This document shows positions 19,533-31,149 of a stretch of 64,000 bases of DNA, piece by piece. The notes beneath the pieces are model-generated. The model did no database searches. It had not been told where the DNA came from and saw nothing but the letters and a program-made list of their open reading frames with translations. The DNA comes from Phocoena phocoena (taxonomy: Eukaryota > Chordata > Mammalia > Artiodactyla > Phocoenidae). Each line of letters begins with the position of its first letter. The first letter of the stretch is position 1. Made by a program: the position numbers and the translations under genes. The DNA is taken from positions 50,237,124 to 50,301,123 of the forward strand of contig NC_089226.1 of the NCBI RefSeq assembly GCF_963924675.1, read 5' to 3'.

Positions 19533-20935
19533 GAATTTAATGGGAAGTTGAGTGGGATACGTGTAGTCTGAGCTTAGTGGATATATTTATGTGGTTTTCT
19601 CTCTCTTCCGTGGAGAATTAAGTTATTGCTAGTTGTTCAGCATAGGAATGGTTTCCAGGAATGCTCATACACTCACTGTGCAGTTGTTAAAAGAAGGTGC
19701 ACGGTTAGAGGTTGCACTATAATAGAATCTGTTCTAAAGTGCCTGGTCCAGGAAAAATATGAGCAGTAGAGGAGGAACAAGGTTTCATTTCTGTGGAGTC
19801 ACAAGGCAGTCTGTGGAAATTTCTTCTAATCCATTAGGTATATAAAACTATAGAGTATTCAGTTCTCATTGATGCTTTGTCAAAATTGAATTTCTCTCTT
19901 GTCAGAAATATACTTGGTAGTTTTTAAAAAGCATATACAGTTCTAAACATTTTACATTTCTCCTCTTTTTTGACTGGAATAGTTAATTGATAAAACTTTA
20001 ATATGCATTTAAACTGCTTTTCTGAAAGATGTTTTGGAACATTTCAATAAAGTTGAATTACAGAAATTACAGACTTCTGATATGACCGTATTTTAACAAG
20101 TTTAAAGTTAGTTATTTTCAAAGAACTGAGAGAAGATACAGATAAAAATGACAGAATATCAAATATGAAAGTAATAAATAAGATGAGGAAAATAATAAAA
20201 AATTATTCTGACTACAAGAAGTGAGTTGAAACAAAATTATTTTTTCAGATGATGCCCCAAACAGTAATTCACTAGAAGAGAGAAATTTCAAATAGACGTA
20301 ACTATTAGGCTCTTGGATTATTTGGTAATCCATTTACTGAAGAGTAGTAAATTATATGAACACATCAGAAAAGATTTAAATTTCTTAATAATTCTAACGT
20401 TGAAAAAATAACATACAACTCAAAATACACCAGTCCAGCAAGAATATTAACAGCAAACTGGTTAACAAGTATAACAATTCAAGGATGGTTTAAGACTAAT
20501 CACTGCACAAAAATTCTTGAAATATCTTGAAATCTTAAAGTTCACACATGAAAGAAAATTAATAGAGATTTCCCCAAATTTTGACAGCAATTCTAAAATT
20601 TCACATGGTACTATAAGTAACAAGTTGTGAGGGTGAAAGTAACTTTCCTAAAATCAAGAGAAAAAAAATGAATCACCATGCTAGAGGAAAGACTAAATTG
20701 TCTATTTTCTCCATAGAAAATAAGATTACAATATCACTGCCATATGAAGGGGCAATTAAAGAAAACCACTGCCAAAATGTAGGACAAAAGCATTTTGAAA
20801 GCGGTTCAGAAAAATATTAATTTACTTTTTAGAATTTGTGGTGTTTGTGGCATTTGATAACGTTTATAAATCTGTCATCTGTTGTGATTTTTAAAAATTT
20901 GAAATAAATATTTGCGTGGTGATTAATCTCATAAG
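19533..20935. other. AT-rich intergenic stretch, no recognised element
   Basis: Strongly A/T-rich, especially 19900-20900, with no family I can name. It could be a very old LINE or simply unique desert sequence. No frame here looks coding. Confidence 0.45.
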
Positions 20936-20939
20936 TTTG

Positions 20940-21412
20940 TCTTTTTTTTTAATACTTATTTTTCCTTGAAGCATAGCTGATTTACAATATATTAGTTTCA
21001 GGTATACAACATAGTGATTCAAAAGTTTTATAGATTACAGTCTATTTAAAGTTATTATAAAATATTGGCTATATTCCTTGTGCTGTACAATATATCCTTG
21101 TACCTTATTTTATACGTAGTAGTTTGTACCTCTTAATGCCCTACCCCTGTCTGTCCTTTCCCCCTTCCCTCTCCACACTAGTAACCACTAGTTTGTCTTT
21201 ATATCTGTGAATCCGTTTTTCTTTTATGTTATATTCACTAGTTTGTTGTATTTTATAGTTTCCACATATAAGTAATTTTATACTGTATTTGTCTTTCTCT
21301 GTCTGACTTATTTCACTTAGCATAATACCCTCCAGTTCCATCTATGTTATTGCAAACGGGAAAATTTCTTTTTATGGCTGAGTAGTATTCCACTGTGTAT
21401 ATATCACATCAT
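20940..21412 (-). mobile_element. 5'-truncated L1 3' end
   Basis: The reverse-strand L1 tail runs from 'AGCATAGCTGATTTACAATA' through 'CCTTGTGCTGTACAATATAT' and 'TATCTGTGAATCCGTTTTTC' to 'GAGTAGTATTCCACTGTGTA'. That is the 3' UTR plus the last part of ORF2. Confidence 0.92.
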
Positions 21413-21417
21413 TTTTC

Positions 21418-22558
21418 CCCCCTTTTTTATATGTTTGTATTCTTTTTCTTGCGAGGGTCCTAAAGTTGTGTAAGCTTTGCTCTCTACAAAACCCAAATTC
21501 ACCCTTGGGCCTGGAACCTGTTGGTACCTTCCCTGAGTGAGGCTCTGGGAGACTGACATCAGGGGTGATCTCAATGGCCTGGCCAATGGGAGGCCCTGGA
21601 GGAGAAAACAGAGGTTGGGGTACTTATTTCCCTGCCTCCGCCACAAGGGTCTGGGTCTTTGATTCTGGCAGAAGCTGTGCTCCTCTTTGGCTGTATCTTA
21701 GTTTTCTATCACTGCTGTAACAAATCAGCACATTTAGGGGCTTAAAACAACACCCATTTATCAGCGCACAGTTCTGGAGGTCAGAATCTCAGGTGGATTC
21801 AGCTGGGTTCTCTCTTCAGGGTCTCATAAGCCTGAAATCAAGGTGTCAGCTGGGTTGGGTTCTTATCTGGAGGCTCGAGATGGAGGTGGGGATGTCTGCT
21901 TCCAAGCTCATTCAGGCTGGCAGAATCTAGCTCCCGCCACTGCAGGACTGAGGTCCCGTTTCCTGGCTGGCTGTCTGCCCAACTGCCCACTCCTCCTGGA
22001 GACTGTCTGCATCCTTCCCACATGACCCCTCCGCCTTCAAGCCAGCAATGGTAGGTCAAGTCCTCAAAGTTTGAGTCTTTCTGGCTTCTCCTCCTACCTT
22101 CTTCTCTTACCAGGTAGAGAAAACTCTCTGCTTTTAAATGCTTGTGTGATTAGATTCAGCTCACCTAGGTAATCTCCCTTAGTTAAGGCCATTGGTGCCA
22201 CATGATATAACACAATCTCAGGAGGTATAGCTCATCACATTTAGAGGTTCTGGAGGTGAGAGTGTAAAATCTTGGGGCCACTCCTAGAAATTTTGCCTAC
22301 CACAGGCTGCCTTTCCTGCTTGGTGGTCCTACTCCAGGGCTCCAGCTCGGTCCAGGTTCTGCTACCACTCTTTTTCTTCCCCGGGCTCTTTCATGCCTGG
22401 GGTGGTGAAGCCTTCCTGTTGCAACTAGTGCCTGGCTCTTCATCCATCACCAGTTCCCTTACTTTCACCCACATATCTGTAGCTAGGACCTTTGTAAAAC
22501 TCTCTTCATTTTCTTCCTTTGAGCATATCATCTGTTTACTGTGGAGACTCTGACTGAT
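21418..22558 (+). mobile_element. Probable old LTR or MER element carrying a second inserted repeat
   Basis: The two flanks (21418-21690 and 22305-22558) read as one element. Its right end, 'CATCTGTTTACTGTGGAGAC', 'TCTGACTGATGG', is typical of mammalian LTR ends. The element at 21692-22304 splits it. The family was not identified with confidence. Confidence 0.5.
21689..22309. mobile_element. Inserted medium-reiteration repeat of about 613 bp
   Basis: Starts 'TGTATCTTAGTTTTCTATCA' and includes 'GCTGTAACAAATCAGCACA', 'CACAGTTCTGGAGGTCAGAA', 'CTGAAATCAAGGTGTCAGC', 'CCTTCAAGCCAGCAATGG', ending 'TTTTGCCTACCACA'. This is a common mammalian repeat text with LTR-like TG...CA ends. GGCTG occurs at both edges (21689-21693 and 22305-22309), a possible 5-bp duplication that overlaps the left TG. 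I could not name the family. Confidence 0.7.
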
Positions 22559-22804
22559 GGAGCTGGGAAAACATAGTTTGTTGAGATGCTGCTACTCTTG
22601 TGTTCTCCTTATACACAGAGAGGATGTTAGATCTTAGGCCTGAGGAAACCCATAGGGAGAGGAAGGAATTTTGCTACTGTGGACTCAGATTAAGACTGTA
22701 TTGTTCCACAGGTGCTGAGGATGAAGTCTGGTAATTATATCTGCCTGATTTGGACAGAGCACCAGGCCTGGGCTCAGATTCCTTATGTTCAAAAGCTGAT
22801 CCTT
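22559..22804. other. Short unassigned spacer
   Basis: No recognised element between the LTR-like relic and the large L1. Confidence 0.4.
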
Positions 22805-23239
22805 CATTTTTAAAAGTTGAAGTATAGTTGATTTACAATATTATATTAGTTTCAGGTGTGCAACATAGTGATTCAATATTTTTATAGATTATACTCCATT
22901 TAAAGTTATTATAAAATATTGGCTATATTCCCTGTGTGATATAATATATCCTTGTAGCTTATTTATTTTATACGTGGTAGTTTGTACCTCTTAATCCCCT
23001 ACCCCTATCTTGCCCCTCTCCCCACTGGTAACCACTAGTTTATTCTCTATATCTGTGAGTCTGTTTCTTTTTTGTTATATTCACCAGTTTGTTTACTTTT
23101 TACATGCCATGTATACATTTATACACACAGTATTTGTCTTTCTGTGTCTGACTTATTTCACTTAGCATAATACCCTCCAGGTACAACCATGCTGTTGCAA
23201 ATAGCAAAATTTAATTCCTTTTTATGACTGAGTAACATT

Positions 23240-26200
23240 CCATTGTATATATATATCACATCTTCTTGATTCATTCATTTGTTGATGGACACTTAGGTTG
23301 CTTCCATATCCTGGCTATTGTAAACAATACTGCTATGAAAGTAGGGGTGCATGTATCTTTTTGAATTAGTGTTTTTGTTTCCTTCAGATATGTACCCAGC
23401 GTGGAATTATTGGATCTTATGGTAGTTCTATTTTTAGTTTTTGAGGAACCACAATACTGTTCTCCATAGTGGCTGCACCAATTTACATTCCCACCAACAG
23501 GGTACAAGGGTTCCCTTTTCTCCACATCCTCACCAACATTTGTTATTTGTGGTCGTTTAATGAGAGCCATTCTGACAGGTGTGAGGTGATATCTCATTGT
23601 GATTTTGATTTGCATTTCCCTGATGATTAGTGATGTTGAGCATCTTTTCATGTTGACCTGTTGCCCATCTGTATATCTTCTTTGGAAAAATGTCTATTCA
23701 GGTCTTCTGCCCATATTTTAATTGGTTTTTTTTTTTTGATGTTGAATTATATGAGCTGCTTATATATTTTGGATATTAACCCCTTATCTATCATATCATT
23801 TATGAATATTTTCTCCCACTCAGTAGGCTGTCTTTTTGTTTTGTTGGTGGTTTCCTTTGCTGTGGAAAAGATTTTAAGTTTAATTGGGTCCCTTTTGTTT
23901 ATTTTTGCTTTTGTTTCCTTTACCTTAGGAGACAGATCCAAAAAAAATATTGCTACAATTTATGTGAAAGAGTGTTCTATGTTTTCTTCTAGGAGTTTTA
24001 TGGTTTCTCATCTTACATTTGGGTTTTAATTCATTTTGAGTTTATTTTTTGTATATGGTGTGAGAAAATGTTCTAATTTCATTCTTTTACATACAGCTGT
24101 CCAGTTTTCCCAAACTACTTATTGAAGAGACTGTCTTTTCTTCATTGTATATTCATGCCTCCTTTGTTCTAGATTAATTGACCATAAGTGTGTGGATTTA
24201 TTTCTGGGCTCTCTACTCTGTTCAGTTGATTTATGTGTCTTTTTTTGTGCCAGTACCATACTGTTTTGATGACTGTAGATTTGTAGTATAATCTGAATTC
24301 AGGCAGTGTGATTCCTCCAGCTCTGTTCTTTCTCAGGATTTTTATGGCTATTTGGGGTCTTTTGTGTTTCCATATAAATTTTAGGATTATTTGTTCTAGT
24401 TCTGTGAAAAATGTCATAGGTATTTTGATAAGGATTGCATTAAATATGTAGGTTGCTTTGGGCAGTATTGCCATTTTTACCATATTAATTCTTCCAATCC
24501 ATGAACACAGGATATCTTTCATTTCTTCATATCATTTTCAATTTATTTCCTGTGTTTTATAGTTTTCAGAGTATAGGTCTCTCACCTCCTTGGTTAAGTT
24601 TATTCCTAGGTATTTTTTTTTTTTTTTTTTTTTTGCGGTACGCGGGCCTCTCACTGTCGTGGCCTCTCCCGTTGCGGAGGACAGGCTCCGGACGCCCAGG
24701 CTCAGCGGCCATGGCTCACGGGCCCAGCCGCTCCGCGGCATGTGGGATCTTCCCAGACCGGGGCACGAACCCGTGTCCCCTGCATCGGCAGGCGGACTCT
24801 CAACCACTGCGCCACCAGGGAAGCCCTATTCCTAGGTATTTTATTCTTTTTGATGAAGTTTAAACAAGATTGTTTTCTTGCTTTCTCTTTCTGATAGTTC
24901 ATTATTAGTGTGTAGAAAAGCAGCAAATTTCTGTATATTAATCTTGTATTCTGCAACTTTACTGAACTCATTTATTAGTTCTAATAGTATTTTAGTGGTG
25001 GCTTTAGGGTTTCCTGTAGTATATAGTATTATGTCATCTGCAAATAGTGACAGTTTTACTTCTTCCTTTCCAATTTGGATGCCTTTTATTTCTTTTTATT
25101 GTCTGATTGCTGTGGCTAGAATTCTTATGTTAAATACTATGTTAAATAGAAGTGGCAAGAGTGGACATATTTTTCTTGTTTCTGATTTCAGAGGAAACTC
25201 TTTCAGCTTTTCACATTGAGCATAATGTTAGCTATGGGTTTGTCATGAGATGCCTTTATTATGTTGAGATATGTTCCCTCCATACTCACTTTGATGAGAG
25301 ATTTTTAAATCATGAAGCGATGTTAAATTTTTTCAGATGCTTTTTCTGCATTTATGGAGAAGATCATGTGATTTTAATCCTTTGTTTTATTAATGTGTAT
25401 CATATTGATTGATTTGTGGAAATTCAACCATCCTTGCCTCCCTGGAATAAATTCCACTTGATCATGGTGTATTATCTTTTTTATATGTTGTTAAATTTGG
25501 TTTGCTAATATCTTGTTGAGGATTTTTGCATCTATATTCAACAAAGATATTGGCTTGTAATTTTCTTTCTTTGTAGTGTCTGTGTCTGGTTTTGGTATCA
25601 GGGTAATTGTGGCCTTGAAGAATAAATTTGGAAGTGTTTTCTCCTCTTCAGTTTTTTGGAATACTTTGAGAAGGATAGGTATTAACTTTTCCTTATATAA
25701 TTGGAAGAATTCCCCTGTGAAACCATCTGGTCCTGGGCTTTTGTCTGCTGGGAGTTTTTTGATTACTAATTCAGTTTCACTTCTAGTGATTGGTCTATTC
25801 AGATTGTCTATTTCTTCCTGACAAAGTCTTGGAAGAGTGTATGTTTCTAGAAATTTATCCATTTCTTCTAGGTCATCCACTCTCTTGGAATATAACTGTT
25901 CATAGTGTTCTCTTATGATTTTTTTTGTATCTTGGTGTTATTGGTTTTAATTCTCCTCTTTCACTTCTTATTTTGTTTATTTTGGGTCCTCTCTCTTTTT
26001 TTCTTAATGAGTCTGGCTATAGGCTTATCAGTTTTGCTTATATTTTCAAAAAACTAGGTCTCGATTTCATTGATTTTTTTCTGTTGTTTTTTTGGTCTCT
26101 ATTTCATTTATTTCCTCTCTGATCTTTATTATTTCCCTCCTTCTGCTGATTTTGGGCTCCCTCCACCAATTCCTTTAGATGATAGGTTAGGTTGTTTTGA

Positions 26201-27500
26201 ATCGCTTCTTGTTTCTTAAGGTAGGCTTGTATCTCTATAAACTTCCCTCTTAGGACTGCTTTTGCTGCATCCTATAGATTTTGGAAAGTTGTATTTTTGT
26301 CTTCATTTGTCTCAAGGTATTTTCTGATTTCCTCTCTGATTTCTTCATTGACCCATTGGTTTTTAGTAGTATATTGTTTAGTCTCCATGTGTTTGTGTTT
26401 TTCCCATTTTTCTTCCTGTAATTGATTTCTAGTTTAACACCCTTTTGGTCATAAAATTGATATAATTTCTATCCTATTAAATTTGTTGAGACTTGTTTTG
26501 TGACTAGCATGTGAGCCATCCTGGAGAACATTCCATGTGCACTTGAAAAGAATGTGTATTCTGCTGTTTTTGAATGTAATGTCCTGTAGATATCTATAAA
26601 GACCAATTGGTCTAATATGTCAATTAAGCCCACTGTTTCCTTATTGATTTTCTGCCTGGATGATCTTTCCATTGATGTAAGTGGGGTGTTAAAGTCTCCT
26701 GCTATAATTGTATTAATGTCAATTTCACCCTTTATGTTTGTTAATATTTGCTTTATATAATTAGGTGCTCCTATACTAGGTGAATATATGTTAACAAGTG
26801 CTATATCCTCTTATATTGATATTTTTATCTTTATATAATGCCCTTCTTTGTCTTTTGTTATAGACTTTGTTTTAAAGTCTACTTTTGCCTAGATATGAAT
26901 ATTGCTACCCCAGCTTTCTGCCAATTTCCTTTGCATGAAATATCCTTTTCTATGCCCTCACTTTCAGTCTTTGTCTTTAGATCTGAAGTCAGTCTTTTGT
27001 AAGTGGCATATATCAATAGATGGGTCTTGTTCCCTCTCCCCCACCAGTCAGCCATGCTATGTCTTTTGATTGCAGCATTTAGTCCCTTGATATTTATAGT
27101 GATTATTATTTTTATTATTATTTTTATATATTTTTTATTTTTTTATAGTGATTATTGATAGATGTGTACTTATTGCCATTTTGTTACTTGAATTCTGGTT
27201 GTTTTTGCAATTATTCCCTATTCTTTTCTTTTTCATTTAGTTTCTTCCCTTGAGGTTTGATGATTTTCTTTAATGGAATGCTTAAGTTCCTTTCTCTCTA
27301 GCTTTTGTTTATCTATTGTAGGTTTTTTGATTTGTGGTTATCATGGGTATCAGGTATGTTGATCTATAACTATATCTACTTGTTTTAAACTGATAGTCAT
27401 TTAAGTTCAAACACATTCTAAAAGATCTACATTTTTTTTTACTCCACTCTCCCATGTTTTGTGTTTTTGATGTCATATTTTACATATTCATGTTTATTCT
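23240..27500 (-). pseudogene. L1-B ORF2 remnant (endonuclease / reverse transcriptase)
   Basis: Multiple frameshifts and stops break the reading frame. Endonuclease text survives at 26469-26672 (RSSRQKINKETVGLIDILDQ). The normally conserved Asp-His pair near the end of the endonuclease domain reads Ala-His there (SRMAHM). Reverse-transcriptase text includes '[14 protein letters not shown]' and '[20 protein letters not shown]' (25491-25880). The Cys-rich C-terminal part is at 23271-23651. A CHR SINE at 24617-24826 interrupts it. Confidence 0.9.
24601..24842 (-). mobile_element. CHR SINE nested in L1-B ORF2
   Basis: The 16-bp duplication TATTCCTAGGTATTTT (24601-24616 and 24827-24842) is perfect. 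The element of about 210 bp is complete, with a long T run on this strand and 'CCACCAGGGAAGCCC' at its right end. Confidence 0.97.
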
Positions 27501-27649
27501 TTCACTGTTCATTGAAGTTATAGCTGATTTTGTGTTTTTTTGTCTTTTAATCTTTGTACTAGCTTATTTAAGTCATTGATCCACAGCCTTCACTATATAT
27601 TTTCCTTTACTGGTGGAACTTTCCCTGTCCTATAGATTCTTGCTTCTTG

Positions 27650-28786
27650 TCATAGCCTTTTCTTTTCTACATAGAGAGGACCCTTTAACATTTCTTTTAG
27701 GGTATGTTCAGTGTTGATGAACTCTTTCAATTTTTGCTTGTCTGAGAAGTTATCTCTCCTTCAATTCTGAATGATAATCTTGCTGGGTAAAGTATCCTAG
27801 GTTGTAGGTTTTTCACTTTCACTACTTTAAATATATAATGCCACTTTCTTCTGACCTGCAAAATTTCTGCAGCAAAAATCAGCTCATAACCTTATGGGGG
27901 TTCCCTTGTATTTGACTCTTTGTTTTTCTCTTGCTGCCTTTAGAATTCTCTCTTTACCTTTGACTTTTGCCATTTTAATTATGATATGTCTTGGTGTGTG
28001 TCTCTGGGTTTATCTTGTTTGTGACTGTTTGTACTTCCTGTATCGGGTTATCTGTTTCCTTCTTCAGGTTTGGGAAGTTTTCTTCCATAACTTCACTGAA
28101 TACATTTTTTTTTTTTTTTTTTTTTTTGCGGTACATGGGCCTCTCACTGTTGTGGCCTCTCCCGTTGTGGAGCACAGGCTCCGGACACGCAGGCTGAGCG
28201 GCCATGGCTCATGGGCCCAGCCGCTCCGCGGCATGTGGGATCCTCACGGACCGGGACACGAACCCGTGTCCCCTGCATCGGCAGGCAGACTCTCAACCAC
28301 TGCGCCACCAGGGAAGCCCTCACTGAACACATTTTTGACTGCTTTTTCTTTCTCTTCTCCTTCTGTGACCTCCTATAATGTGAATGTTGGTATGCATGAT
28401 GTTGTTCCAGAGGTCCCTTAAAGTGTCTTCATTTTTTAAAATTTGTTTTTCTTTTTTCTTTTCTGATTGGGTGATCTCCATTATTCTGTCTTCTAGTTCA
28501 TTTACATGTTCTTCTGTATCATCTAATCTGCTATTAATTCTTTTGAGTGTGTTTTTCATTTCACTTATTGTATTCTTCAGCTCTGAGTGGTTCTGTTTTA
28601 TATTTTCTATTTCCTTGTTAAAATTCTCACTATGCTCATCTATTCTTTTCCCAGGTTCAGTTAGCATTTTTATTACTAATTCTCTGAAATCTTTTTCTGG
28701 TAAATTATATATCTCTGTTTCATTAGTTGTTTTTTCAGGTTTTTTTCTTGTTCATTTATTTGAAACAGATTCCTCTGTTTTCTCAT
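27650..28786 (-). pseudogene. L1-B ORF1 remnant, split by a CHR SINE
   Basis: The ORF1 ATG is the CAT at 28784-28786 (MRKQRNLFQINEQEKNLKKQ). The coiled-coil heptads follow (LKNTISEMKNTLKRINSRL, then LEDRIMEITQSEKKKEKQIL) and the RNA-binding region starts at IMHTNIHIIG. The SINE at 28109-28319 then breaks the frame before 'VMEENFPNLKKETD', which resumes at about 28100. The product would be a truncated ORF1p. Confidence 0.88.
28093..28335 (-). mobile_element. CHR SINE nested in L1-B ORF1
   Basis: TCACTGAATACATTTT (28093-28108) and TCACTGAACACATTTT (28320-28335) differ by one base. The element of about 211 bp is complete with a T-rich end. Confidence 0.96.
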
Positions 28787-29760
28787 TTTTTTTAACTTCC
28801 TTTTTCTCTATGAAATTAGGTGAAACAGTTACCTCTCCCAGTCTTGAAATGGTGTCTTGTGTGGAAGCATCTCTTTACAGTCTGTGTGTGCCCAGTGGCT
28901 TGGGTTAGAGAGCTGGATTTGAAGCGAACATGGGTCATGTCTTCCCCTAGTGTGTGCTGGCAGCTATCACCTTGGTGGGAGGTGTGGCTGGAGATGGAGG
29001 GGCTAGAGACATATACAGGTGTAAGCCAGGGCTTCTCCTATGCTCAGTGGCTGTTGCTGCCCTATTGGGAATGGGGTCAGTTCCCAATGTGTTGGAGCAG
29101 AAGCTCTGAGGGTCAGATCCAAGCTGGTTTTATCTCTAAGTGTGTGTTCTTCCCCCCTCTTGGCAGTGGTAACTTTGCCTCAGAAGGGAGCCGTACTGGG
29201 GCATGAGGGACCTGAGTGGGGCCCCTGTGTGGTAAAGGAGCTTACTGGGATGATACTGGCATGTCAGTCAGAGCTCCAGACTCCTGATCCGTTGCCATCG
29301 TGAGAACCAGCAATGACCACCTTCACCCTATTCAGATGCAGTGCGGGGTCTGAGCCAGCTCCATACCTCCAAAGTGCGTATGCTCCTCAGCAATGACAGC
29401 CTTTGCTGTAGTGGGAGCTGAGTGGAGCTACAGGGGTTGGGGCAGGCACTTGGCAAGGGTAAAAGCTGCACTCTGGGAAGGTCACGGGAACTGGCCAGAG
29501 ATGAGCAGTTTCAGTCTGCTTCTCCTACTGTATTCCTAGGAGTAAGCAAGCATGTATGTGTTTTTTGCCTGTGCCACGCTTGGGTAAACCAAATTAGGCT
29601 GGCTTCAGTCTGTTTCACCTGTGTACTATTTGGGCTCCCTTGCCCTTTCTTTTCCTGTTTTTTTATCATGATATCTAGAGTCAGAAATCCCAGAAGTTAT
29701 GGATACAATTTTCTTTCCTCCTCCCCGTTAACAAAAAAGTATTTTGTATTTATTTCACTC

Positions 29761-30140
29761 TTCCATGTTTATTTATTTAGCAGTCAACTGATGTTAAAAA
29801 ATTTTTGGCCGTGTTGGGTCTTCATTGCTGTGCACAGGCTTCTCTAGTTGTGGCAAGTGGGGGCTACTCTTTGTTGCGGTGCATGGACTTCTCATTTTGG
29901 TGGCTTCTCTTGTTGCAGAGCACAGGCTCTAGGCATGCGGGATTCAGTAGTTGTGGCGTGTGGGCTCAGTAGTTGTGGCTCGTGGGCTCTAGAGTGCAGG
30001 CTCAGCAGTTGTGCATGGGCTTAGTTGCTCTGCGGCATGTGGGATCTTCCTGGACCAGGGATTGAACCCATGTCCCCTGCATTGGCAGGTGGATTCTTAA
30101 CCACTGTGCCACCAGGGGAGTCCCATTCCATTGTTTATTT
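29761..30140 (-). mobile_element. Long-form CHR SINE
   Basis: TTCCATGTTTATTT (29761-29774) and TTCCATTGTTTATTT (30126-30140) flank a body with 'TTTTTGGCCGTGTTGGGTC', several 'CAGTAGTTGTGG' units and 'GCCACCAGGGGAGTCC'. It sits between the two large L1 elements. Confidence 0.93.
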
Positions 30141-30365
30141 TTGGTGGTATAGAAACAGTTGTCTATTTCAAACTAATGCAGCAAACACCTTTTAGGATAA
30201 ATATGGTAGGGAGAGAAAATACATGGGGAGGGAGAGATAGCATACTGCAAAGGAGACTCCCTGGCTCTCTTACTTTTCCTGACTCATGATTCAGAGAAGC
30301 CCCCACCCCATGAGGACAGTGCCTACTCAGTGGGTAGCTTTTCCAGTGCAACACTAATATAATTA

Positions 30366-30545
30366 TTTAGGATTGTGGTTCTCAAAGTGTAATCCCAACT
30401 AGCAGCAGCAGCATCACCAGGGAACTTGTTAAAAATGTAAAATTGAGAGCTCACCCAAGATCTAATGAATTGGAAAATTTGAGGGTGGGGCCCAGCAATC
30501 TGTGTTTTAACAAGCCCTCCAGTTGACTCTGATGCACTTGCGGTT
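30366..30545. mobile_element. hAT-type MER element
   Basis: 'GTGGTTCTCAAAGTGTAATC', 'GCAGCAGCATCACCAGGGAA', 'CTTGTTAAAAATGTAAA' and 'GGTGGGGCCCAGCAATCTGT' match the widespread non-autonomous hAT-Charlie group. I did not resolve the subfamily. Confidence 0.75.
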
Positions 30546-30973
30546 TGTGAACTGTGTCCTTACCTGCCATGCCATATTGCATGTGTGGATTCCAATGGCT
30601 GTCTCTGGATCTGGAGCAGTGTCTGTGACTTTGTTCTATATCAGCCTTTCTGCTTCTCACCCACCAAGCTTCTTCCTAGACATTGCCTGGCACAAAGTTG
30701 AAGCTTGTCTTTACTCTCTGCTGCTGGCTGCCCAACCGTGTGACATTGCTTAGTGAAGTCAGGTCCTTTGCTGGACAACCTGCTTCACTTCTGCCACCCA
30801 CTGGGCCATGATTATGGGTTCTACTGACAGGTGGTGTGGGAGACTCCCTACTACTGTCACCATCTATTAGGAAAACCCTCTGTGGTGCCATGCTGGGGTT
30901 TGTGTCCTAGTAACTACTGTGATCATCTCTCCTGGTCTTGGGTCTAAAAAACCAAAGGGTCTTTGCACCATAA
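30546..30973. other. Intergenic, no recognised element
   Basis: A short stretch of unassigned sequence. Frames of 70-76 codons on both strands lack domains. Confidence 0.45.
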
Positions 30974-31149
30974 TATTTTGAAAAAAATTATATTGAAGTG
31001 TAGTTGATTTACAATGTTGTGTGTAATTTCTGCTGTATAGCAAAGTGACTCAGTTATACATGTATATATTCTTTTCCATTATGGTTTATCACAGGATATT
31101 GAATATAGTTTCCTGTACTATACAGTAGGACCTTGTTGTTTATCCATCC

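Larger units (their letters stand above)
22805..29700 (-). mobile_element. Near-full-length L1 element, inactivated (L1-B)
   Basis: Read on the minus strand, this has a 5' UTR (about 29700 down to 28787), ORF1, ORF2 and a 3' UTR ending at about 22805. About 6.5 kb remain after removing two nested CHR SINEs (24617-24826 and 28109-28319). ORF2 is open only in short pieces, for example reverse transcriptase text at 25491-25880 and C-terminal text at 23271-23651, so it makes no working protein. The FADD tetrad of the reverse transcriptase is still encoded at 25033-25044. The left edge in the 5' UTR is approximate. Confidence 0.93.

Noticed and set aside
27894..28421. 175-codon plus-strand frame joining L1 and SINE sequence
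   Set aside because: A chance frame through antisense L1 ORF1 and a CHR SINE. Similar SINE-derived frames recur at 24.6, 36.0, 40.0, 43.4, 46.1, 46.7 and 51.1 kb.
28384..28908. 174-codon plus-strand frame
   Set aside because: It is the reverse strand of L1-B ORF1; the Phe/Ser-rich translation is the complement of the Lys/Glu-rich coiled coil.
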